From NCBI RefSeq assembly GCF_001956315.1, contig NZ_MOLY01000037.1, positions 1 to 64,000 on the forward strand: DNA of 64,000 nucleotides. The letters are read 5' to 3'. A model generated the notes under the pieces. The model did not search any database, was not told where the DNA came from, and saw nothing but the letters and a program-made list of their open reading frames with translations. The position numbers and the translations under genes are program-made. Source of the DNA: Sphingomonas montana. GTDB lineage: Bacteria > Pseudomonadota > Alphaproteobacteria > Sphingomonadales > Sphingomonadaceae. Below, one piece after another: positions 52,097 through 62,161 of the stretch (positions are counted from its first letter, which is position 1; every line of letters begins with the position of its first letter).

Positions 52097-53035
52097 TCAC
52101 TGGATGATGACCTGGAAACTGATCGTGCGGATCGTGCCGCCGCCGCCTGCCCCGCCGTCCGGCAGCGCCACCGTGACGCGCGCGCCGTCGCAGCCGCCGG
52201 GATCCGCGTCGTCCGCGTCGCTGACGGCTGCGTCGTCCAGCCGCAGGCTGCCGGGCACGTACCGCGTGCCGGACGGGATCGGATCGGCGATCCGCACCGC
52301 CCGTGCACCGACCCCGGCGCGCGCACGCAGGGTGTAGGTTATGGTCGCGCCGGGCACGCCGCGCGGCGATCCGTCTGGCGCGCGCACGGCCTGGCTCTTC
52401 TCGATCATGGCGTCCATGTCGCCGGTGCCGACCGGGCTGGTCAGCGTCGCGGCCGCACCCGTCGGCCCGGTCACCGCATCCCCGCCGCCGTCGCCCGTCC
52501 CGGCAAACACCGTGCCCGGCGTGCCGGACCCCGTTGCCGCGCGCACCGCGATCGTGACCGTCCCGTCCGGCAGGGTCCCGTCCGCCGCGGGGGTCAGGAT
52601 CAGCACGAACCCCGCACTGTCCCCCGCCGCGATCGGGGCCGTAATGCCACCGTCCAGCGTGCCGCCCGCATCGGGTCGGCCGTCGCCGGCGCCCGCATCG
52701 TCCGCGTCGCGCGCGATGCCGCGTACCACCAGACCCGCCGGTACTGCCGGTGCGGTCAGCACGAACGCCTCGATCCCGTTCCCGCGGTTGGTGACGCGGA
52801 ACGCCACGAACGCCGGGTCACCCCCCGCCGGCCCGGCGCGCAACGCCAGCGTCACGTCCAGCCGTTCGTCGACCCGCGTCGCCACTGCATTGCTGCGCGC
52901 CACCGCCGGACGACCGTCGCTGGTATAGCTGGCGTCGGCGACGTTGCGGATGATGCTGCCCGCCACGGCACTCGCCTGCGCCCGGACACCGGACGGCAGC
53001 ATGGCCAGCAGCACCGCCGCCATCCGGAGTTGCAA
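52097..53035 (-). CDS. Exported DUF11 protein (locus gene A)
   Basis: The 312-residue product is the first of the DUF11 locus. The TTG at 53035 gives a charged N-terminus before the hydrophobic signal (MAAVLLAMLPSGVRAQ); an ATG at 53023 would give a shorter one. Beta-rich segments include VAFRVTNRGNGIEAFVL (about 75). An acidic Gly/Ala/Asp-rich loop lies around 108-125. A C-terminal DUF11 domain reads GVPGATITYTLRARAGVGA, then ADPIPSGTRYVPGSLRL (about 230-270). It ends IRTISFQVIIQ. Like the other locus members it has no catalytic motif, so a structural role is inferred. Confidence 0.78.
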   Translation of the reverse strand: MQLRMAAVLLAMLPSGVRAQASAVAGSIIRNVADASYTSDGRPAVARSNAVATRVDERLDVTLALRAGPAGGDPAFVAFRVTNRGNGIEAFVLTAPAVPAGLVVRGIARDADDAGAGDGRPDAGGTLDGGITAPIAAGDSAGFVLILTPAADGTLPDGTVTIAVRAATGSGTPGTVFAGTGDGGGDAVTGPTGAAATLTSPVGTGDMDAMIEKSQAVRAPDGSPRGVPGATITYTLRARAGVGARAVRIADPIPSGTRYVPGSLRLDDAAVSDADDADPGGCDGARVTVALPDGGAGGGGTIRTISFQVIIQ

Positions 53036-53171
53036 ACCCCGATTATGCCGGTCTCGGATGCCCGAACCGCCTGATGCCTCGTTCTGTTGCAGAGAGATAC
53101 GCCCGGCGTCTTTGTGACGCCCAGGGAATTTGTCGGATCTATCTTAACCCGGACCTAAACAACCATAGTGA

Positions 53172-53204
53172 GATCCAACCCGTTACGGCAGCTATAGTTG
53201 GACC
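53172..53204. promoter_or_regulatory. Spaced dyad in the DUF11-locus promoter region
   Basis: GATCCAAC (53172-53179) and GTTGGACC (53197-53204) are near-exact reverse complements (7 of 8) separated by 17 bases. It sits in an AT-richer 205-base gap upstream of the DUF11 genes and downstream of a winged-helix regulator gene. It could be the binding site of that regulator; this is inference. Confidence 0.35.
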
Positions 53205-53240
53205 TTTGTCGTAAGTTGCCCTTAGCACAGAACCCCGGCG

Positions 53241-53684
53241 CTACGGCAGTTCCGTCAGATATCGCTCGATCGACGCGGCTGCGCCCTCGCTCAACGCCAC
53301 CTCGATCCGGCGGCGGTCCGCTACGTCCTCCGTCCGCACGACCAGCCCCAGCCGCGATAGTTGCTCGATCCAGCGTTGCGATGTCGTGATCGGCGCGTCG
53401 GCGGCCAGCACCAGCGTCTTCACATACATCGTCCGCCGTTCCACCCGCGCGACGTACAGCGTCAGCAGCATGTCCCAGGCCGGTTCATGGAACAGTTCGG
53501 CGGGGAAATACGCCCTGCGGCAGCGGCGATGCTCGCGGATCAGCCGACACCGGGCCAGCAGGTCCGCCGGCATCGTGCCGCAGTCGGGCGTCTCCTGCGC
53601 CGCGGCGATCCGGTCCGCCGCGTCGTTCAGGTCTACCGCCAGCCCCTGCAATTGGCGCGATAGGTCGCGGACCCGCTGTTCCAT
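53241..53684 (-). CDS. Winged-helix (MarR-like) transcription regulator
   Basis: The 147-residue product has a helical N-terminus (VRDLSRQLQGLAVDLNDAA) and a C-terminal winged helix-turn-helix. The latter includes EPAWDMLLTLYVARVERR, the likely recognition helix PITTSQRWIEQLSRLGLV, and a wing region VRTEDVADRRRIEVALSE, as in MarR-type proteins. Ligand and targets are unknown. The ATG at 53684 has AGGGATGGG before it; a GTG 12 bases earlier is possible. It precedes the DUF11 locus on the same strand after 205 bases, so it may control that locus. Confidence 0.75.
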   Translation of the reverse strand: MEQRVRDLSRQLQGLAVDLNDAADRIAAAQETPDCGTMPADLLARCRLIREHRRCRRAYFPAELFHEPAWDMLLTLYVARVERRTMYVKTLVLAADAPITTSQRWIEQLSRLGLVVRTEDVADRRRIEVALSEGAAASIERYLTELP

Positions 53685-54110
53685 CCCATCCCTCACCACG
53701 TCGTGTCGCCACCCGAACGTGTCGCCGCACGGGGGGCATCGCGACGCGCCCGATCCGGCCACCCGACCAACCTGGTTCCATCCGCAACTCTCGAACCAGT
53801 TTGACCCGAACGATACTCTTTCAGAGCCGACGTCGTTCCCTCGACCTATACCAAGGTGTGATGCTCCAGCCCCATTGCATCGTTTGGCGCCAGGATCGTC
53901 CCGAACCGGTTTTATATCAAGGCCCTGCCAGTTCGACTTTCGTCGTTACCGCAGGCGCGTAATCTTACATCGGTCCGGTCGGATCCGGGCGCCGGAAACC
54001 CGGCCATCCGCATGCGGGCCGTCGTCCGCCCTTCTCGCCATCCGTCTCATTTATGCGCGCCGTACCGGCCCGGACTTGCCGTCCGCGCGCCAGTCGTCAA
54101 AAGACGTGCC
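53685..54110. other. Non-coding gap between the regulator and phospholipase genes
   Basis: I see no gene in these 426 bases. Divergent promoters are expected here. At about 53771-53800 CTGGTTC and GAACCAG form a spaced 7-bp dyad that might be an operator of the winged-helix protein. An AT-rich TTTTATATCAAG at about 53909 is a possible -10 region for the phospholipase D gene. Confidence 0.4.
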
Positions 54111-55610
54111 ATGACCGACACCGAAACCTCCGCTGCGGACTTCTTCCGGCCCGGCCAGAACAGCTGGTGCGTCGATCAGGCGGACCGGTTCGCCGTCGTG
54201 ATCGACGCCGCCAACTATTTCCGCATGGCGCGCGAAGCCATGATGAAGGCGGAGAAGCGGATCATGCTGGTCGGGTGGGATTTCGATGCGCGCATCCTGC
54301 TGCGCGGCGCCCCGCTGGAACCGGGGGAGCCCGAAACGGTCGGCGATTTCATCCTCTGGCTGGTCGATCGAAAGCCGGAACTGGAGGTCTACCTGCTCCG
54401 CTGGGACATGGGCGCGATCAAGAGCCTGTTCCGCGGCCGCACCATCTTCACGCTTGTCCGCTGGATGCGCCATCCACGGATTCATACCAAGCTGGACGGC
54501 AAGCATCCGACCGGCGCATCGCACCACCAGAAAATCGTCGTGATCGACGACATGTTCGCCTTTTGCGGCGGCATCGACATGACGTCGGACCGCTGGGACG
54601 ACCGCGACCATGCCGATGGCAACCCGTTGCGCGTGCGGCCCAACGGAACGCCGCATCCCCCCTGGCATGACGCCACCAGCGCGCTGTCAGGCCCGATCAC
54701 GCAGCGTTTCGGCGATCTGGTCCGCCACCGCTGGGGCCTGGCCGGGGGCCGGAAGATCGCCGCGGTCCAGGGCGGCGTGGATTGCTGGCCCGACACGCTG
54801 GAACCCGATTTCCGCGACGTGACCGTCGCCATCGCCCGCACCCATCCGGAAATGGACGACGTCGTTCCCGTCCACGAAATAGAACAACTCTACATCGACA
54901 TGATCGCCGCCGCCCGGCGGCATATCTATGCCGAAAGCCAGTATTTCGCCTCGCGCCGCATCGCGGAGGCGATCGCGAAGCGGTTGCAGGAACCGGACGG
55001 TCCCGAAATCGTGCTGGTCAATCCGCTGACCGCCAATGGCTGGCTCGAACCGATCGCGATGGATACCGCCCGTGCGCGGCTGTTCGAGGCGCTGCGCAAG
55101 CTCGATCCGCACAAGCGGTTCCGCATCTACCACCCCTTCACCGCAGGGGGCGAGGCGATCTACGTCCATGCCAAGGTGATGATCGTCGACGAACATATGA
55201 TCCGGGTCGGATCGTCCAACATGAACAACCGCTCGCTGCGGCTCGACACCGAGTGCGACGTGGCGGTCGACCTGCGCGCCGATGGCGAAGACCCGCGATC
55301 CGCCCGGATCGGCGCGATCCGCAATTCGCTGATCGCCGAACATCTGGGGGCGGATCAGGATGTCGTGGCCGACCATATCCAGGCGTCCGGATCGCTGATC
55401 GTCACGATCGAGGCGCTGCGCGGTCCCGGTCGCTCGCTCCACCCGTACGAGACGCCCGATCTCGGCACGGTCGAGAAATGGCTGGCCGACAACGAGATCC
55501 TCGATCCCGAAGGCCCGGGCGAAATGTTCGAAGGGCTCACCCACCGCGGCCTCTTCCGCCGCGCCCACGCCTGGCGCGTCGCACGGCGGGACCGGCACGC
55601 ACGGCGTTAG
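54111..55610 (+). CDS. Phospholipase D-family protein
   Basis: The 499-residue product has the two HKD-type catalytic motifs of the phospholipase D superfamily: HHQKIVVIDD (about 138) and HAKVMIVDEH (about 353). Each is followed by a GG or SSNMNNRS element (FCGGIDMTSDR and VGSSNMNNRSLRLD). It could be a phospholipase or a cardiolipin synthase-like phosphatidyltransferase; standard ClsA-type proteins carry membrane segments that are absent here. No signal peptide is visible. The ATG at 54111 begins MTDTETSAADFF. It stands alone and faces eda across a strong inverted repeat. Confidence 0.9.
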   Translation: MTDTETSAADFFRPGQNSWCVDQADRFAVVIDAANYFRMAREAMMKAEKRIMLVGWDFDARILLRGAPLEPGEPETVGDFILWLVDRKPELEVYLLRWDMGAIKSLFRGRTIFTLVRWMRHPRIHTKLDGKHPTGASHHQKIVVIDDMFAFCGGIDMTSDRWDDRDHADGNPLRVRPNGTPHPPWHDATSALSGPITQRFGDLVRHRWGLAGGRKIAAVQGGVDCWPDTLEPDFRDVTVAIARTHPEMDDVVPVHEIEQLYIDMIAAARRHIYAESQYFASRRIAEAIAKRLQEPDGPEIVLVNPLTANGWLEPIAMDTARARLFEALRKLDPHKRFRIYHPFTAGGEAIYVHAKVMIVDEHMIRVGSSNMNNRSLRLDTECDVAVDLRADGEDPRSARIGAIRNSLIAEHLGADQDVVADHIQASGSLIVTIEALRGPGRSLHPYETPDLGTVEKWLADNEILDPEGPGEMFEGLTHRGLFRRAHAWRVARRDRHARR

Positions 55611-55654
55611 GTTTCGGGGGGGCTCGGCAGACCCCCAACATGGATCCGCCCGAC

Positions 55655-55722
55655 AGTATCCCGGCGCAGGCCGGGGCTCAGACGCAACCGCTTCGCCCAG
55701 CCCCGGCCTGCGCCGCGGTACT
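55655..55722. terminator. Inverted repeat between convergent phospholipase D and eda genes
   Basis: Arms 55655-55678 and 55699-55722 (24 bases, two mismatches) with core GGCGCAGGCCGGGGCT surround a 20-base loop. It lies 44 bases past the phospholipase D stop and 12 bases past the eda stop. A bidirectional terminator or dispersed palindrome fits. Confidence 0.6.
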
Positions 55723-55733
55723 GCCCGCAAACC

Positions 55734-56348
55734 TTAGCGCGCCACGCCAGCCGCCGCCTCGGCTGCCGCACGGATCGCGTCGCCATCCGGCGCGCCGGCC
55801 GGCACCAGCCATGATCCGCCGACGCACAGAACCTGGGGGATCGCCAGCCAGTCCGCCGCCGTCGCCTGCGTCACGCCGCCGGTCGGGCAGATCGCGATCT
55901 TGCCGAACGGCCCGAGCAGGCTCTTCAGCGCCGGGATGCCGCCGCTCGTCACCGCGGGAAAGAATTTGAAATGACGCAGCCCGAGGTCCAGCCCGCGCAT
56001 GATGTCGCCCGCATTGGCCACGCCGGGCAGCAGCGCGATGTCCGCAGCCTCCGCCGCCTTCGCCAGTTTCTTGGTCAGGCCGGGCGAGACGATGAACGTC
56101 GCGCCGGCATCCTGCGCCCGCGCCAGATCGTCCGGGTTCAGCACGGTGCCCGCGCCCACGATCGCGCCTTCGACCTTCGCCATCTCGCGGATCACGTCCA
56201 GCGCGCTGTCCGTCCGCAACGTGACCTCCAGCACCGGCAGGCCGCCGGCGACCAGCGCCTCGGCGATCGTCCGCGCATGCGCGACGTCCTCGACCACCAG
56301 CACCGGGATCACGGGTGCTGCCCGCATCACTTTTTCTACGGCCTTCAT
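55734..56348 (-). CDS. eda: 2-dehydro-3-deoxy-phosphogluconate aldolase
   Basis: Eda splits KDPG into pyruvate and glyceraldehyde 3-phosphate, the last step of the Entner-Doudoroff pathway. The 204-residue product has the catalytic Glu in [11 protein letters not shown] (about 41), [14 protein letters not shown] (about 65) and the Schiff-base Lys in [14 protein letters not shown] (about 128). The phosphate-binding region is CPTGGVT followed by VGGSWLVP. Length and motifs are typical. It is the last gene of the zwf-edd-glk-eda operon, and its ATG overlaps the glk stop as ATGA. Confidence 0.96.
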   Translation of the reverse strand: MKAVEKVMRAAPVIPVLVVEDVAHARTIAEALVAGGLPVLEVTLRTDSALDVIREMAKVEGAIVGAGTVLNPDDLARAQDAGATFIVSPGLTKKLAKAAEAADIALLPGVANAGDIMRGLDLGLRHFKFFPAVTSGGIPALKSLLGPFGKIAICPTGGVTQATAADWLAIPQVLCVGGSWLVPAGAPDGDAIRAAAEAAAGVAR

Positions 56349-57313
56349 GCGGGGTGTGCTCCTGCGAATGCAGCCGCGGCGCCGAACAGGCCCGGCTGCG
56401 GATGGGTGATGAACTTGACCGGCATCGCCGACATGATCCGTTCGAACCGACCTTTTGCGACGAACCGTTCGGCAAAGCCAGATGTCGGCAGATGATCCGC
56501 GATCCGCAGGCCCAGCCCGCCGGCGATCACCACCGCCTGCGCGCCGTGCGCCAGCGCCAGATCGCCCGATACCGCGCCCAGGCTCAGGCAGAACCGGTCG
56601 AGCGCCGCCGCCGCGCGGCTGTCGCTGCCGTCCAGCGCCGCGGCCCACAATGTCTTGTCGTCGCGATACGGTTTCGCGGTCCCGGACGGGTCGGGCAATG
56701 CCTCGTAGATGTTGACCAGTCCCGGCCCGGATACGATCCGTTCGATCGACACCCGGCGATACTGCTTGCGCAACCCCGCCAGCATCCGGTCCTCCAGCGC
56801 GTCGAGCGGTGCGAAATCGACATGCCCGCCCTCGCACGGCAGGACGTGATAGCCGGTCGCCGTCCGCAACAGATGCGCGACCCCCAGCCCCGTACCCGGC
56901 CCGACGATCGTGATCATCCCCGTCTCGGGCAACCCCACGTCCGGCCCGCACAGATGGCGCAGATCGCCCTCGCCCACTTGCGCCACGGCATGCGCCACTG
57001 CTTCGAAATCGTTGACCAGCACATAATCGTCGACGCCCAGCCGCGACTTGATGAGCGCCGGGCGGATCACCCAGGGATTGTTGGTCAGCTTCAGCACGTC
57101 GCCGCCGATCGGCGTCGCGATCGCGATGCCCGCCGCCCGTGGGATCGGGCGACCCATCTCCTCGCCCGCGGCGGCCCAGGCAAGCCTGAGACTCCCATGT
57201 TCCGCGGTCTTCAGCGTCACCGGCTCGCCCATCGACAGAACCCGACCGCCGCCGACCTCCGCAATGGCGAAGCGCGCATGGGTTCCACCGATATCGACGG
57301 CAACGATTTCCAT
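56345..57313 (-). CDS. glk: Glucokinase
   Basis: Glk phosphorylates glucose to glucose 6-phosphate, the substrate of the first enzyme of this operon. The 322-residue product has the phosphate-binding [14 protein letters not shown] at the N-terminus, the sugar-binding [11 protein letters not shown] (about 105), [13 protein letters not shown] (about 140) and [11 protein letters not shown] (about 160). The ATP-site [11 protein letters not shown] lies near 275. These are standard for the bacterial Glk family. Its start overlaps the edd stop as TGATG, and its stop overlaps the eda start, so all are translationally linked. Confidence 0.95.
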   Translation of the reverse strand: MEIVAVDIGGTHARFAIAEVGGGRVLSMGEPVTLKTAEHGSLRLAWAAAGEEMGRPIPRAAGIAIATPIGGDVLKLTNNPWVIRPALIKSRLGVDDYVLVNDFEAVAHAVAQVGEGDLRHLCGPDVGLPETGMITIVGPGTGLGVAHLLRTATGYHVLPCEGGHVDFAPLDALEDRMLAGLRKQYRRVSIERIVSGPGLVNIYEALPDPSGTAKPYRDDKTLWAAALDGSDSRAAAALDRFCLSLGAVSGDLALAHGAQAVVIAGGLGLRIADHLPTSGFAERFVAKGRFERIMSAMPVKFITHPQPGLFGAAAAFAGAHPA

Positions 57314-59136
57314 CACAATCCTCCTGCCGCCAGCATCGCGGATGCGCCGCGTTCCGCCTCGTCGGCGCCGGCCCGCATGAACGCGAACAGTTCGCGCCCC
57401 GTCCCGAACGGCTCGGGCGGCGGCACCGCGTCCGACCGCGCGGCGAACACATCGGCATCGACCAGCACGTCCAGCGTGCCACCGTCCCCCGAAACGCGGA
57501 TCATGTCGCCGTCCTGCACGCGCGCCAGCGGGCCGCCGGCCAGCGCCTCGGGCGACACATGGATCGCCGCCGGCACCTTGCCCGACGCGCCCGACATCCG
57601 CCCGTCCGTCACCAGCGCCACACGGAAGCCGCGATCCTGCAGGATGCCCAGCGGCGTCGTCAGCTTGTGGAGTTCCGGCATCCCGTTGGCGCGCGGCCCC
57701 TGGAATCGCATGACCAGCACCAGGTCGCCGGTTAGCGTGCCGGCCTTGAACGCCTCCAGCACAGCATCCTGATCGGTGAACACCCGCGCCGGCGCTTCGA
57801 TCGTCCAGCGGCTCGGGTCGACCGCGCTCGTCTTCATCGTCGCACGGCCCAGATTGCCCCGCACCAGCCGCATGCCGCCATCGGGCAGGAACGGATCGGA
57901 CACCGGCCGCAACATCGTCCGGTCGAGCGGCTCGGCCGGCCCGTCGATCCAGGTCAGCCCGTCGTCCACCAGCAACGGATCGCGCGCATAGGCCTCCAGC
58001 CCGCCCTCCGCGATCGTCAGGATGTCGGCATGCAGCAGCCCATGGTCGATCAGCGTGCGGATGACATAGGCCATGCCGCCCGCCGCCTGGAAATGGTTCA
58101 CGTCGCCCGACCCGTTGGGATAAACCCGCGCGATCAGCGGCACGACCGCCGACAGCCGGTCGATATCCTCCCAGTCGATCACGATTCCCGCCGCGCGCGC
58201 GATCGCCGGGATGTGGATCGCATGGTTGGTCGATCCGCCAGTGGCTAGGAGACCCACAACCGCGTTCACGATCGCCTTCTCGTCGATGCAATGCCCCAGC
58301 GGCCGGTAGTCGTCCCCGTCCCAGCCGATCGCCGCCACCCGCTGCGTCGCGGCGCGCGTCAGCTCGGTGCGCAGCTTTGTACCCGGATTGACGAACGCGG
58401 CACCCGGCACGTGCAGGCCCATCACCTCCATCATCATCTGGTTGGAATTGGCCGTGCCGTAGAAGGTGCAGGTGCCCGCACCATGATAGCTCGCCGACTC
58501 CGCCTCCAGCAGTTCGGCACGCCCCACCTTGCCCTCGGCATATAGCTGCCGGACGCGCTGCTTCTCCTTGTTGGCGAGGCCCGACGGCATGGGTCCTGCC
58601 GGCACCAGCACGGTCGGCAGATGCCCGAACCGCAGCGCACCCATTAGCAGCCCCGGCACGATCTTGTCGCAGATGCCCAGCAGTGCCGCGCCCTCGAACA
58701 TGCCGTGGCTCAGCCCGATCGCGGTCGACATCGCGATCGTGTCGCGGCTGAACAGCGACAGCTCCATCCCGGCCTGGCCCTGCGTCACGCCGTCGCACAT
58801 CGCCGGCACGGCGCCCGCCACCTGCGCCGTGGCACCCACTTCGCGCGCGAACAGCTTCATCTGTTCGGGGTAGCGATGGTAGGGCTGATGCGCCGACAGC
58901 ATGTCGTTATAGGCGGTCACGATCCCGATGTTCATCGCCCCGCCCGCGCGGATTACGGCCTTGTCCTCGCCGCTGGCGGCAAAGCCGTGCGCCAGGTTGC
59001 CGCATCCCATCCGGCTGCGATCCACGCCGTTGTCCCGCGCACGCGCGATCTGGTCGAGATAGGCGGTCCGGCGGTCCCGCGATCGTTCCACGATCCGCGC
59101 CGTGACGGCCGCGACGACAGGTGCGATATCAGTCAT
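57313..59136 (-). CDS. edd: Phosphogluconate dehydratase
   Basis: Edd converts 6-phosphogluconate to KDPG and is the key enzyme of the Entner-Doudoroff pathway. The 607-residue product belongs to the IlvD/Edd family. It starts with a helical segment ([17 protein letters not shown]) and holds cluster-type Cys residues in [10 protein letters not shown] (about 45), [17 protein letters not shown] (about 112) and [11 protein letters not shown] (about 150). Later segments such as [13 protein letters not shown] and [16 protein letters not shown] are family signatures. Its start overlaps the zwf stop by 8 bases. Confidence 0.96.
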   Translation of the reverse strand: MTDIAPVVAAVTARIVERSRDRRTAYLDQIARARDNGVDRSRMGCGNLAHGFAASGEDKAVIRAGGAMNIGIVTAYNDMLSAHQPYHRYPEQMKLFAREVGATAQVAGAVPAMCDGVTQGQAGMELSLFSRDTIAMSTAIGLSHGMFEGAALLGICDKIVPGLLMGALRFGHLPTVLVPAGPMPSGLANKEKQRVRQLYAEGKVGRAELLEAESASYHGAGTCTFYGTANSNQMMMEVMGLHVPGAAFVNPGTKLRTELTRAATQRVAAIGWDGDDYRPLGHCIDEKAIVNAVVGLLATGGSTNHAIHIPAIARAAGIVIDWEDIDRLSAVVPLIARVYPNGSGDVNHFQAAGGMAYVIRTLIDHGLLHADILTIAEGGLEAYARDPLLVDDGLTWIDGPAEPLDRTMLRPVSDPFLPDGGMRLVRGNLGRATMKTSAVDPSRWTIEAPARVFTDQDAVLEAFKAGTLTGDLVLVMRFQGPRANGMPELHKLTTPLGILQDRGFRVALVTDGRMSGASGKVPAAIHVSPEALAGGPLARVQDGDMIRVSGDGGTLDVLVDADVFAARSDAVPPPEPFGTGRELFAFMRAGADEAERGASAMLAAGGL

Positions 59137-60589
59137 TCCATGTCACTCCGTCGCGTTCGGTCAGCGCGATCGCCGCCGACGGGCCCCAGGTTCCGGCGGC
59201 ATAGGGCTTGGGTTCCATCCCGTTCGCCGCCCAGCCCGCCCGGATCCCGTCGATCCATTCCCACTGCGCCTCCACCTCGTCGCGGCGGACGAACAGCGTC
59301 GGGTCGCCCTCGATCAGGTCCAGCATCAGCCGCTCATACGCGATCCGCCGGCGCGTATCGGCAAAGGCGTTGGCCATGCCGATGTCCAGCGGCACCTCGC
59401 GCAGGCGGATGCCGTCGCGGTCCAGCCCCGGCTGCTTGGTCATCATCGTCAAGCGGATATTCTCGGCCGGCTGCAACCGGATCAGCAGGCGGTTCGGCTG
59501 CGTCACTGCGCCTTTGGTGGCGAAGATCGAATGCGGCACCGGCTTGAACTGGATCACGATTTCGGAATGGCGCGACGGCATCCGCTTGCCCGTCCGCAGG
59601 TAGAAGGGCACGCCCGCCCAGCGCCAGTTGTCGACATGCGCCTTGATCGCCACGAACGTCTCCGTGCTCGACGCACGCCCCAGCTCGCTCGCATAACCCG
59701 CCACCGGCTGCCCGGCCACCGCGCCTTCGCCATATTGGCCGATCACGCTGTTGCGCGCCGCGTCGCCCGCCCCGATCCGGCGCAGCGACCGCAGCACCTT
59801 CACCTTTTCGTCGCGGATCGCGGTCGCGTCGAACTGCGCGGGCGGCTCCATCGCCACCAGCGCCAGCAGCTGGAGCATGTGGTTCTGCAACATATCGCGC
59901 AGACTCCCGGACCCGTCGAAATATCCGGTCCGCCCCTCCAGCCCGACCGTCTCGGCCACCGTGATCTGCACATGGTCGATGCCCGTCGCGTTCCACAATG
60001 GTTCGAACAACGTGTTCGCGAAACGCAGCGCAAGCAGGTTCTGGACGGTTTCCTTGCCCAGATAATGGTCGATCCGGAACGTGCGTTCCTCCGGAAACAC
60101 CGCCGCGACCGCATCGTTGATGATCCGGCTCGACGCCAGATCCGCGCCCAGCGGCTTTTCGAGCGCCAGCCGGACGTTCGGCCCCGACAGGCCGGCGCGG
60201 TTCAGCCCGGCGATCGTCGCGCCGAACAGGCTGGGCGCGGTCGACAGGAAGATCGACAGTCCGGTCCGCGCTGCATCGCCCACCGCATCGGCCAGCGTCA
60301 CGAACTGTTCCGGGTCCGACGCATCGACCGCGACATAGCGCAACCGGTCCAGGAAACGCGTCACCACGTCGGGCACCAGCCGGTCCGCGTCGATATGGTC
60401 GGCCAGCGCCTGTTGCGCGACCGCGCGGAACCCGGCGTCGTCCAGCACGCTGCGCGCCGTCCCGACGATCACCAGTCCGGGCGGCAGCAGCCCGTCCGCA
60501 TCCAGCCCGAACAACGACGGCAACAGCATGCGCTGCGCCAGGTCGCCGGTCGCGCCGAACAGCAACAGTGCGTCTGCGGGGTGCTGCAT
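59129..60589 (-). CDS. zwf: Glucose-6-phosphate 1-dehydrogenase
   Basis: Zwf oxidises glucose 6-phosphate to 6-phosphogluconolactone and makes NADPH. The 486-residue product has the coenzyme-binding [15 protein letters not shown] at the N-terminus, [13 protein letters not shown] (about 155) and the active-site [19 protein letters not shown] (about 180), plus a C-terminal [11 protein letters not shown] region. The ATG at 60589 ([12 protein letters not shown]) has the GAGAGGACGAGG ribosome-binding site and is preferred to the longer frame. It is the first gene of the Entner-Doudoroff operon. No pgl gene for the lactonase is present here. Confidence 0.96.
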   Translation of the reverse strand: MQHPADALLLFGATGDLAQRMLLPSLFGLDADGLLPPGLVIVGTARSVLDDAGFRAVAQQALADHIDADRLVPDVVTRFLDRLRYVAVDASDPEQFVTLADAVGDAARTGLSIFLSTAPSLFGATIAGLNRAGLSGPNVRLALEKPLGADLASSRIINDAVAAVFPEERTFRIDHYLGKETVQNLLALRFANTLFEPLWNATGIDHVQITVAETVGLEGRTGYFDGSGSLRDMLQNHMLQLLALVAMEPPAQFDATAIRDEKVKVLRSLRRIGAGDAARNSVIGQYGEGAVAGQPVAGYASELGRASSTETFVAIKAHVDNWRWAGVPFYLRTGKRMPSRHSEIVIQFKPVPHSIFATKGAVTQPNRLLIRLQPAENIRLTMMTKQPGLDRDGIRLREVPLDIGMANAFADTRRRIAYERLMLDLIEGDPTLFVRRDEVEAQWEWIDGIRAGWAANGMEPKPYAAGTWGPSAAIALTERDGVTWND

Positions 60590-60665
60590 CGTCCTCGTCC
60601 TCTCTTGGCCGGCCATGACCGCCGGACCCGGCATCGTCCCGGTGTCCGCCCTCCTACCCCGACGT

Positions 60666-60679
60666 TGACAACCTTGTCA
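60666..60679. promoter_or_regulatory. 14-bp dyad operator between zwf and the sugar porter gene
   Basis: TGACAACCTTGTCA has exact 6-base half-sites (TGACAA/TTGTCA) around a central CC. It has the form of a LacI/GalR-family operator and sits in the divergent promoter region of zwf and the GluP-type porter. The left half overlaps a TTGACA -35-like box. The regulator is not in the window, so which protein binds is unknown. Confidence 0.55.
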
Positions 60680-60777
60680 TCCATCATTCAAGTCGCGCCC
60701 AGCAAACGCACGACGCGACATGACACGGCGCCGCCCGTCCCGGCCGGCCGGACGCCGCACAGCAGGAGAGATGCACG

Positions 60778-62079
60778 ATGGCCCTGGCCCCCACGAGAAT
60801 GGCAACCCCGGACGATGACGATACCGGTCCGGCCGCCCCGGCCGAACTGCGCTGGTTCGTCTTCGCGCTGTTCTTCATATTCGGCGGCATCACCAGCCTG
60901 AACGACGTGCTGATCCCGAAGCTGAAGGACCTGTTCGAACTGTCCTATGCGGAGGCGATGCTGGTCCAGTCCGCCTTCTTCGCGGCCTATTTCTTCGTGT
61001 CGTTCCCGGCGGCCGCCATCGTCCGCCGCGCCGGTTACCTGCGCACCGCCGCGATCGGGCTGCTCGTCATGACCGCCGGCTGCCTGCTGTTCGTGCCGGC
61101 GGCGAAGGCGGGTGTGTTCGTCACCTTCCTGCTTGCGCTGTTCGTGCTGGGTGCCGGCATCACCATCGTGCAGGTCGTCGCCAATCCGCTCATCTCCCGG
61201 CTCGGCCGGCCCGCCACCGCATCCAGCCGTCTGACGTTCGCGCAAGGGTTCAATTCGCTCGGCACCACGCTCTTCCCGCATTTCGGGGCGATCCTCATCC
61301 TGGGTTCGCTGGCCGCGATCGATCCCGCGACGCTGTCGGCGGCGGGCCGTGCGGCCTATCGCGCCGCCGAAAGTGCGGTGATCGTGAACGCCTATCTCGG
61401 TATCGCCGCGGCGCTGGTCGTCATCGCGCTGGTCGTCTGGCTCCGCCGCAACGCGCTGGTCGAACAGCGGGCCGAGGGCGGTGGCCTGCGCGCCGCGATC
61501 GGCCTGCTGCGCCGTCCGCGTTTCGCCTTCGGCACGCTCGGCATCTTTCTCTACGTCGGCGCGGAGGTTTCGATCGGCAGCCTGATCGTCAACTATCTGA
61601 TGCGCGCCGACACGCTGGGCCTGGCCCAGGATGCCGCCGGCAGCCACGTCGCATATTATTGGGGCGGCGCAATGGTCGGGCGGTTCATCGGGGCGGCCCT
61701 GCTGCGCTATGCGGCCCCGGCGAAGGTCCTGGCCAGTGCGGCGCTCTGCGTCCTCCTGCTGCTCGGCCTGTCCGCAGGCACGACGGGCGCACTGTCCGCA
61801 TGGTCGCTGCTCGCCATCGGGCTGTTCAATTCGATCATGTTCCCGACGATCTTCAGCCTGGCCAGCGAGCGCCTCGGCCTGCGCACGCCGGAAGGGTCGG
61901 GGCTGATCTGCATGGCGATCGTCGGCGGGGCGATCGTGCCGCCGCTGACCGGGCTGCTGGCGGATCAGGTCGGGCTGCGCGGCGCGCTCGCCGTGCCGGC
62001 GCTGTGCTATGCGATCATTCTGGCGTTCGGGCTGTATGCGCGCCGGCCCGCGCCGCCGATCGATGATCTCGTCGCCTGA
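60778..62079 (+). CDS. gluP: Sugar MFS transporter (GluP/FucP-like)
   Basis: This sugar-proton symporter of the major facilitator superfamily, FHS group, has 433 residues and 12 predicted membrane segments. Family marks are FGGITSLNDVLIPKLKDLF (about 35), TIVQVVANPLISRLG (about 130), RLTFAQGFNSLGTTLFPHFG (about 150) and GLICMAIVGGAIVPPLTGLL near the end. These point to glucose or galactose transport. The GGAGAG ribosome-binding site precedes the ATG at 60778. It diverges from zwf across a shared operator, so glucose uptake and the Entner-Doudoroff enzymes are probably co-regulated. Confidence 0.9.
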   Translation: MALAPTRMATPDDDDTGPAAPAELRWFVFALFFIFGGITSLNDVLIPKLKDLFELSYAEAMLVQSAFFAAYFFVSFPAAAIVRRAGYLRTAAIGLLVMTAGCLLFVPAAKAGVFVTFLLALFVLGAGITIVQVVANPLISRLGRPATASSRLTFAQGFNSLGTTLFPHFGAILILGSLAAIDPATLSAAGRAAYRAAESAVIVNAYLGIAAALVVIALVVWLRRNALVEQRAEGGGLRAAIGLLRRPRFAFGTLGIFLYVGAEVSIGSLIVNYLMRADTLGLAQDAAGSHVAYYWGGAMVGRFIGAALLRYAAPAKVLASAALCVLLLLGLSAGTTGALSAWSLLAIGLFNSIMFPTIFSLASERLGLRTPEGSGLICMAIVGGAIVPPLTGLLADQVGLRGALAVPALCYAIILAFGLYARRPAPPIDDLVA

Positions 62080-62161
62080 TCGCGGACCCGACCGCCCGTT
62101 TGACCGTTACAACCCATGCCGGTGCCGCGCAGAGACGGCACGACAGATCAGGAGAGCCACG

